A DNA stretch of 64,000 nucleotides, from the NCBI GenBank assembly GCA_023212645.1, contig JALBYC010000030.1, positions 1 through 64,000 on the forward strand, written 5' to 3'. The translations under genes were made by a program, and so were the position numbers. Below the pieces are notes generated by a model. That model was given only the letters and a program-made list of their open reading frames with translations, was not told where the DNA came from and ran no database searches. Positions 58,105 to 64,000 of this stretch are shown here, in pieces. Source of the DNA: Farysia itapuensis (taxonomy: Eukaryota; Basidiomycota; Ustilaginomycetes; Ustilaginales; Ustilaginaceae). Positions within the stretch are counted from its first letter, which is position 1; each line of letters starts with the position of its first letter.

Positions 58105-58754
58105 GCTTATTCACCACACCGCATACATGTATATACAGAACGCTCAATCAGTCATTACTGCATCTATGGAGGCGCGTGTATCGGGGAAGGGATCGATCGG
58201 GAGGGTGAGTGAGCGCCAAGATCGGAGAAATTGTAATGAAGAGAATTGAATGGATGAATGACAATATGTATTCTTTTGTGGCGCTTGTGCAGATATTTGA
58301 GACGGATTGGAGCAAGAGAGTCTGGGCCCTCTTTTCACTATCTGGATTTGCGCGGTGCACTGAAATTGCCATCGGGGAAAGCAAAGGGAGAATTGGGCCA
58401 AATCGGAGCACGCGCTCGCTCGCTGTCGTTCTCTCCAGCTGCTCGCCACTTCGCTTGCACGCTCGCACTCTTGGCTGAGCCCACGCTAGCCTCGCTTCCC
58501 TCCTTGTCCCCGCGCCGAGTAACACTTTGGTTCGCGTTCTCTCTCCTGTCTCTTGTCCTCATCGCGTCCTGCGGCTGTCTACACTGTCTCATTTGCACTA
58601 AACGTCGCTCGAGCATGACCGGCATCCACTCGTCATAACATTCTTATCATACCCGGTCCCACAACACCTCTCAGCCATCGTGCCAAGACTTTCCGCAGAT
58701 CGACAGGGGTCTTAAACAGTCATCGCATAGATTGATCTCTACACTTCCATCAGC
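58105..58754. other. Gene-free 650 bp between TOM1-like and PDE1 genes
   Basis: 3' flank of the TOM1-like gene and promoter/5' leader of PDE1 (pyrimidine-rich, about 58490-58560). I read all plus-strand frames for HECT remnants and found none. Confidence 0.7.
58124..58135 (+). terminator. Possible 3'-end efficiency element after the TOM1-like gene
   Basis: TACATGTATATA lies 20 bp past the stop and resembles the yeast UAUAUA-type polyadenylation efficiency element. It supports a genuine transcript end here rather than an open, longer gene. Confidence 0.35.
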
Positions 58755-60782
58755 ATGGTGATTTCAGTGCAGCCCTCTGGCTCATCTAGGCAGCCAGCCA
58801 CCTACGAAGCTCCTTCAGCCACTTGGAACAGCGCCAGAAGAGCTTCTGCGCAATCCGAACAATCCTTCTACTCGGCTCATGACGCTCCCTCTCCTCGACG
58901 GCGCAGACAACCCAGAGTGGCTCTTCATCCAGAGGACCAAGAAGCGTCTTTCAGCTTTGTCTGTCTAGGAACCGGAGGAGGTCCCTTGGAGGGTGACTGT
59001 TCCTGCTATCTGCTAAAACCTGCCGATGCAGAATGGCAGGATGGCTCTATCGTCGTCGAAGGAGGTTCTTGGCTGGGTGCACTGACCGATGTCCTCGAAC
59101 AACACGGACCCGATTCTGCGTTCTACGACTTCGACTTCCCGCCTTCCATTCACTCGTCTTATCTTCGGGCCGGACTTATGGCCTCCTTCTCGCAGGCATT
59201 TCTCATCTCGCATGCCCACCTTGATCACATCCTTGGCCTGGTCCTCGGATCTGCATCCTTACCCGGAAAGCGCGCCGTCTACGGTCTCAAGCCAACACTA
59301 GAAAACATTCTCGACATGTTCAACGGCAAAATTTGGCCCAAACTCGCCTCGTGGAACGAAGACGAGCCATACACCATGTATCATATGCGCAAACTCGAGA
59401 ACCAGCGTCCCTACCTGGTTCACCCCACCTTGAGCGTCCTGCCATTTGCACTCTCCCACGGTCTCAACCCGTCCGTACCGCCGGCACCCCCCACACCTAC
59501 ATATACACCCGCGCCGATGAGCAACAGCTATTTCAGTAAGCGCAACTCGCTTCCCCTCAGCACGCAAATGGCCTCATTCCAGCTCTCACGCAGCGTCGAC
59601 GAACGGGCACGAGCTATCGACAATGCCGCACATGAACGTGTCGAATCCACCCATCTGGCTTCACTCCGACAACCTACCTTTAACAGTCCTTTTTTGCCCT
59701 CGGCGCGTGCATCCAATGGCTTGCGCACTGCCGTTGACCCTGTAACGGGCAAGAACGGTGAGCCGGTCTCGCCAGGTGCTGCTGCTGCAGCTGCTTCGCC
59801 TACGAAACCCTCGACAGGGTCTGCATCGTCTTTGGACACGGAGATCGCACCGGATGCGCTTTCGCCGGTCGATACTCCAGCTGTTGGTGGTGGCCCCAAA
59901 TCCAGACGTCCACGCACTGCCTCGGAGCGCGCACCGCCTCCACCTCCCTCTTTGGGCGGAGCAGGCTTGCGGCAGCCACCTCGGCGTGTATCCATTGACC
60001 GGTCGCCGCCCTCACTCGACTCGACTGCCTTTTTCATCACACATTCTGGCCACGACCGCGATGTGCTCTTCTTCGGAGACGTCGAGCCAGACTGTGTGTC
60101 CAAGAGTCCGAGGAATCGCCAGGTGTGGAGCCATGCAGCCGAACGTTTTGCCGAGGGCAAGTTGAGCGCCATTTTCCTAGAGTGCAGCTTCCCCAAGAAT
60201 CATCCTACGGCGCTGCTGTATGGACACCTGTCCGTCGAGCATCTGTTTGACGAACTGCGTGTTTTGGCAGCCATGGTGAAACGATATCGCGAAGGGTCAC
60301 GTCCGTCGGCAACTGGCCGAAGCAGCACGCAGAACGGTGGATACTCGCATCACACTCCTTCGCCGTTGGGCACGATGCATCATCCGGAGCGCATTGACGA
60401 GCATGTTTCCGAAAGCGGCACGGGCGTACACGACCACGATGCTGAGCTTAGAGGTCAACTGGCTGGACTCGGCGTAATTGTAATTCACGTCAAGCCGGCT
60501 CTTTTCCCGACATTTGTGCAGGACGGCGATGCGACTACGCGGTCATCTACACCACAATCGTCGACCGACGAAGCAGGTCACGGCCACTCTACCGACGAAA
60601 ACGTGACCGAGACGTCTACTCCATCCGCTACTGCTGCGGGGGACGACACGAGCGCAAGCATGATCGTAGACCCCCGCACCGCCCCGCACAAAATCCTCGA
60701 CCAACTCAACGCAGAAGAACAATCAGCTCGTCTCGGTATCCGCTTCGTCATGGCTGAAAAAGGCATGCGCATCGAATGTTAA
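58755..60782 (+). CDS. PDE1: Class II (low-affinity) cAMP phosphodiesterase
   Basis: Hydrolyses cyclic AMP and so tunes PKA signalling, which in smut fungi governs dimorphism. It has 675 residues. The metallo-beta-lactamase-type fold shows SFVCLGTGGGPLEGDCSCYLL at the core start (about residue 66), the metal motif SHAHLDHI near 152, then FFITHSGHDRDVLFFGDVEPD, FLECSFP and YGHLSVEHLFDEL, and the closing VIVIHVKPALFP. Long Ser/Pro/Gly-rich inserts (about 240-410 between metal motifs, and about 510-560) make it larger than yeast Pde1 (about 370 residues). The first ~60 residues are disordered. The start follows CAGC-ATG. No intron. Confidence 0.92.
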   Translation: MVISVQPSGSSRQPATYEAPSATWNSARRASAQSEQSFYSAHDAPSPRRRRQPRVALHPEDQEASFSFVCLGTGGGPLEGDCSCYLLKPADAEWQDGSIVVEGGSWLGALTDVLEQHGPDSAFYDFDFPPSIHSSYLRAGLMASFSQAFLISHAHLDHILGLVLGSASLPGKRAVYGLKPTLENILDMFNGKIWPKLASWNEDEPYTMYHMRKLENQRPYLVHPTLSVLPFALSHGLNPSVPPAPPTPTYTPAPMSNSYFSKRNSLPLSTQMASFQLSRSVDERARAIDNAAHERVESTHLASLRQPTFNSPFLPSARASNGLRTAVDPVTGKNGEPVSPGAAAAAASPTKPSTGSASSLDTEIAPDALSPVDTPAVGGGPKSRRPRTASERAPPPPPSLGGAGLRQPPRRVSIDRSPPSLDSTAFFITHSGHDRDVLFFGDVEPDCVSKSPRNRQVWSHAAERFAEGKLSAIFLECSFPKNHPTALLYGHLSVEHLFDELRVLAAMVKRYREGSRPSATGRSSTQNGGYSHHTPSPLGTMHHPERIDEHVSESGTGVHDHDAELRGQLAGLGVIVIHVKPALFPTFVQDGDATTRSSTPQSSTDEAGHGHSTDENVTETSTPSATAAGDDTSASMIVDPRTAPHKILDQLNAEEQSARLGIRFVMAEKGMRIEC

Positions 60783-60871
60783 ACACATCCATCCCCGCAC
60801 TCTCTCCCTCTCTCTCCCCACTCTCGCTACACCGACTCGTGATTTCGCCGCAGATTATACGAAATGTATTA

Positions 60872-60930
<59 letters not shown>

Positions 60931-61318
60931 TCTTTCCCCCCCACTTATACAAAATTTTTTTTCCCCCCCCCCCCCCCCCCCCCCCCCCCATCCACGCCTG
61001 TTCTTGGTTGTTGGGCGTTTGAATAGCTCTTTCGCGTGAGTGTGTGTTGAGACAGAGAGGCGCGAATTGCTGCTCTCACAAACACAATCACAAGCAAGCA
61101 TCAAGACACCGAGAAAAACATCCTTGTTGCGATAAAACTTTCCAGCAAACATTGAAACACTATAATAATAATAAGAGGGGACACGGAGGGGCGACGAACG
61201 AAAACCTTTTCCACTAAGCGGTTGGGGGGTGGGGTGAGATACGAGCGACAAATTGGAGAGTAGTTGCAGTTCCGCGAGCGAACGAAGCGTGGGGGAGTAC
61301 GGACTGCGCCGGGGATTA
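60783..61318. other. Gene-free 536 bp between convergent PDE1 and OPT genes
   Basis: Dominated by two C tracts (separate entry). The rest shows an AT-rich patch near 61160 and no gene. Confidence 0.7.
60873..60989 (+). repeat. Twin C tracts (C57 and C27) after PDE1
   Basis: 57 C at 60873-60929 and 27 C at 60963-60989, with a C7 run between. Each long run is preceded by a related leader: TTATACGAAATGTATTAT before the first and TTATACAAAATTTTTTTT before the second, so the leader-plus-tract unit looks duplicated. They start 90 bp past the PDE1 stop. Confidence 0.97.
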
Positions 61319-64000
61319 TTAGTATTTGGGTGGGGCGCCGAATCCGTCCTGGGGCGGGATCTTGTATGGATACCCCTGCCAGTCGTACGTTTTAGCGACG
61401 ACATTATTGCCCCACCAGGAGAGCTGGAGACTGCCATTGCGCGGCAAAAGGAGGGCAAAGAAGACGACAATGGTCGATATAATCGTGCCGGCGTCAAGTG
61501 CGGCAGCCAGTACAAAATTGTACTTGGACCACCAGCGGAAGTTGTACTTTCGCACCAGGTACTGGAACACGAACGCCACTGCGAACCAACTGCTGTAGTT
61601 CAAGCCGGATGCCGGGGGGATGTACGAGACACTGAGGAAGATCACAGGCCAGCTGACGTATCGCACCCATGACCGCGGGAAACGGCGCGAAAGCAGCCAG
61701 AACGGCAGTGGAATCAACGCGCCAAACAGCATCGCCCAGTACATCGGTCGGTAGATGTTGCCTTGTCCAAACATGCGACCCGGTCCGATCGCACCCCACA
61801 CCAGACTTGAAGTGTAGAAGACGTCAATGTGTGGACACGTGAAGCTGTCCGGCTGCAAGGGCGAGCAAAGATCGGTAATGTTGGACACCATCCACTCCTT
61901 GACTCCCAATTGCACAAACACGGCGACAATCACGCCACTGAATTGTGCGATAAAGGTCAGCCGCGGCGGGATCTTCATATAGTGTCCCAATTTGAGATCT
62001 TGAACAAATTGCAGGCCGCCGATCAGCCCTTGCAGAGCAAAAGCCTTGAAGATCATGTTTGGCAACGGCTTTCCTGGTAGCATATAGCCGACCAGTAACT
62101 CGCCAATCAGATTCGTGCCAATTGCTTGACCCGTCATAGCGAATACGAATCCGGTTGGCAAGATATAAACCACTGGGACCATGATGGAGACGAGCAAAGC
62201 CCAGATGGGCAGATCGGTGTTGTACACTTCCACCATGATCACTGCAAACACCAGTGCGACGACAAATGCAATCAGATACCACAGGTCTGGAACCTCGGGG
62301 TAGTGACGCATGAACTTGGCGTGAACGTCGTCCTCTTCCGTTCGTGTCCTCCGGAAGCCTTTGCGCAGAGCTTTACCGTGATACAGTGCAGTGTGGGTGA
62401 GCACGGAGGTCAGCACAGCGAAACCAGTCAGATACACCAGCGATAGAGATGTTGACAGGTACAGAGGCGAGTAAGCTTCGTAAGCATCTTTATCGAGGTC
62501 TTTGCCGTTCGGAATGACCGAAGCGATATCGTAGGGCATACCAAAGCGATCCCACGGAGAGCCACTGTTGAAAGGAAGATATGCCTGGTTCCAGACGTTC
62601 TTGAAGTACATGATGGGCGCCACGATCCAAAAGAACATGACGAAGCCGGCGAAAATGTTGCACTCGGCCCACCAGGGAGTAATGAGGGGCGAACCGATGA
62701 AGATGATCTGAGTCCAGTCGAACGTGAGCACCGACATGCCCAGCCCGGAAGCTGTGCCAAAGACGAAGTTGACGTGGAAGTTCTCTGGCCAGATCCAGCA
62801 GACCCAGTTGAAGAAGGACAGAGCTGTGAACAGATAGCCTGGTACGAAGTAGAAGACAAAGGCGCCGATAGAGACAATGCTGAAGAAGCGAAAACGTGTC
62901 ATGGTTCCATCTGCACCATCCTCTTCGGCATGTAAGGTGTTGAGGACGGTGGCAATAACGAGGTTCTGAGGCCAGATCATGCTTGCAGGCCAGACGAGGA
63001 AGCGTCTACACATGCCGGCCAGACCGAATCCAATAGTCTGAGCGCTGAGCACGAAGAGCACGTCGAAACCAAATGGTCTCGATTCGCCGTAGAAGCGATC
63101 AGAGTCCTGGACGATGATGACGTTGATCGAGTACGCCTGATAAATGGCAATACTGGACATGATGGTGGTCAGCGCGTGTTCCTTGATATTGTAGATGCCT
63201 GGATTGAGGGAGAAGGAAGCTCCACCGAGCCATCGAGGCAGCGTCCAGACACGGATGGGCATGGTTGCTGCCAGCAGCTTGCCCATGGGATAAGCGACCA
63301 GGAGCACAATGACACTCGAAAAGGTCGGTGCCGGGTATCGCAGCGAGAAGAACATGTTGGCTCCTGCAGCGATTATTGTAAGCACAAAGGAGATAAACCA
63401 CATTCGGATCGTGTTTGCGGGCATGTCTACGTCGTCGATGTTGGAGACAGAAGCGCGTACTTCTGGGTAGGGAGAATCCTCTTCCATCTCCATTTCGAGC
63501 TCGACCATGCGTACCGCCCTGCCAGTCTGGACATCGTCTATAGATGAGGTGGCAAAGCCTTGACCATATGGGTCATTGTATTCGTGCTTGTAGCCATCGT
63601 CAAAGGCATAGTCGTTCGATTCGATCGGGAATTTGAGATCATCACTACCAGGACTGTGGGTGAGTTCTGGAACGGAGGAATGGTATTCGTCCAACTGGGC
63701 ACTTTGACGCACACCTTGCGCAGGAACGGCTTGATCGAGGGAAATGGCGCCGCTGGCGGTAGTGCCAATGTCTCGAGTGCCATGTGGCAGGGAAGCGCGC
63801 ATGTCTGATGTAGCGCCTCGACTGACAGGCTGCGACTCAATCTCGGGTAACGCATCCATGGAAGGATACGCAGCAACGTTTCTGGCATTTTGCAGCGGTT
63901 GACCAAGTGGCTCTCTCGAGATCGTGCTGACAGAGTCGTACGATTTGTTGTCTGGATTCTGCGGCTGACTTGTGGGCAAGGACTGGCCTAGGTAGGCGGT
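61319..64000 (-). CDS. OPT-family oligopeptide transporter, 5' end outside the window
   Basis: Proton-coupled oligopeptide (or metal-peptide/siderophore-like) transporter of the OPT family. At least 893 residues are visible; the frame stays open to the right edge, so the start lies in or beyond the last bases, the first ATG inside being at about residue 48 of the visible part. A long hydrophilic, acidic N-tail (about 1-205) is followed by some 14-16 membrane segments. Family signatures are NPGIYNIKEH early and KIPPR (YMKIPPRLTFIAQFSG) late, with GYMLPGKPLPNMIFKAF between. The end, GWQGYPYKIP-like with GFGAPPKY, is typical for fungal OPTs. No intron in the visible part. Confidence 0.93.
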   Translation of the reverse strand, partial: TAYLGQSLPTSQPQNPDNKSYDSVSTISREPLGQPLQNARNVAAYPSMDALPEIESQPVSRGATSDMRASLPHGTRDIGTTASGAISLDQAVPAQGVRQSAQLDEYHSSVPELTHSPGSDDLKFPIESNDYAFDDGYKHEYNDPYGQGFATSSIDDVQTGRAVRMVELEMEMEEDSPYPEVRASVSNIDDVDMPANTIRMWFISFVLTIIAAGANMFFSLRYPAPTFSSVIVLLVAYPMGKLLAATMPIRVWTLPRWLGGASFSLNPGIYNIKEHALTTIMSSIAIYQAYSINVIIVQDSDRFYGESRPFGFDVLFVLSAQTIGFGLAGMCRRFLVWPASMIWPQNLVIATVLNTLHAEEDGADGTMTRFRFFSIVSIGAFVFYFVPGYLFTALSFFNWVCWIWPENFHVNFVFGTASGLGMSVLTFDWTQIIFIGSPLITPWWAECNIFAGFVMFFWIVAPIMYFKNVWNQAYLPFNSGSPWDRFGMPYDIASVIPNGKDLDKDAYEAYSPLYLSTSLSLVYLTGFAVLTSVLTHTALYHGKALRKGFRRTRTEEDDVHAKFMRHYPEVPDLWYLIAFVVALVFAVIMVEVYNTDLPIWALLVSIMVPVVYILPTGFVFAMTGQAIGTNLIGELLVGYMLPGKPLPNMIFKAFALQGLIGGLQFVQDLKLGHYMKIPPRLTFIAQFSGVIVAVFVQLGVKEWMVSNITDLCSPLQPDSFTCPHIDVFYTSSLVWGAIGPGRMFGQGNIYRPMYWAMLFGALIPLPFWLLSRRFPRSWVRYVSWPVIFLSVSYIPPASGLNYSSWFAVAFVFQYLVRKYNFRWWSKYNFVLAAALDAGTIISTIVVFFALLLPRNGSLQLSWWGNNVVAKTYDWQGYPYKIPPQDGFGAPPKY

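Noticed and set aside
58105..58210. TOM1-like gene continuing by frameshift or readthrough past 58104
   Set aside because: The other open frame after the stop encodes nothing HECT-like and closes within about 100 bp; readthrough adds fewer than 40 residues without similarity.

Overview
This looks like a nuclear chromosome segment of a basidiomycete, most likely a smut-type fungus (Ustilaginomycotina). The evidence is high gene density, mostly uninterrupted genes (about 20 of 24 show no intron), a few short GT-AG introns (60-78 nt, one of 319 nt), and proteins of fungal type such as a TOM1-like giant, a CRAL-TRIO/RhoGAP protein, an Rds1-like ferritin-fold protein and SCD6. The species call is inference. 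I found no rRNA, tRNA, transposon, CRISPR array or viral sequence.

Layout. 0-13 kb: cytochrome c1 (CYT1), MUS81 nuclease (3 exons), a DUF1992/DNAJC28-type protein, dynein light chain LC8 (3 exons, one of 24 nt), a lineage-specific mitochondrial-looking protein, an unusual single gene joining an Apd1/Aim32-type [2Fe-2S] thioredoxin-like domain to lipoyl synthase, U2 snRNP A' (LEA1), and an MFS transporter. 13-30 kb: CRAL-TRIO/RhoGAP protein, YTA7/ATAD2-type AAA-bromodomain chromatin factor, CIA1, glycerol kinase, Pol III subunit RPC11 (3 exons), a TANGO2/NRDE protein, and the decapping/translation repressor SCD6 (2 exons). 30-47 kb: RSC1-type bromo-BAH protein, peroxisomal-type Lon protease ending in SRL, eIF5, a membrane-anchored unknown, MGST3 (3 exons), a secreted ferritin-like protein with the longest gene-free upstream region in the window, and cullin 4. 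47-64 kb: a 3562-residue TOM1/HUWE1-type protein that ends before the HECT domain, class II cAMP phosphodiesterase, and an OPT transporter that runs off the right edge.

The genes are mostly unrelated housekeeping functions, so there is no operon or cluster. Some pairs share divergent promoters: MUS81/DUF1992, LC8/orphan, GUT1/RPC11, Lon/eIF5 and CUL4/TOM1 (two ubiquitin-ligase genes). Several convergent pairs end within 15-150 bp of each other.

Most noteworthy: (1) the Fe-S domain-lipoyl synthase fusion with what looks like a second, internal mitochondrial presequence; (2) the HECT-less TOM1; (3) long pure C tracts just 3' of stop codons, C-rich on the sense strand each time, including two separate runs of exactly 57 C; (4) a Lon gene with a weak upstream start that adds an Arg-rich presequence-like extension and a strong downstream start, combined with a C-terminal peroxisomal signal; (5) a perfect hairpin with a cUUCGg loop inside the unusually long SCD6 intron.
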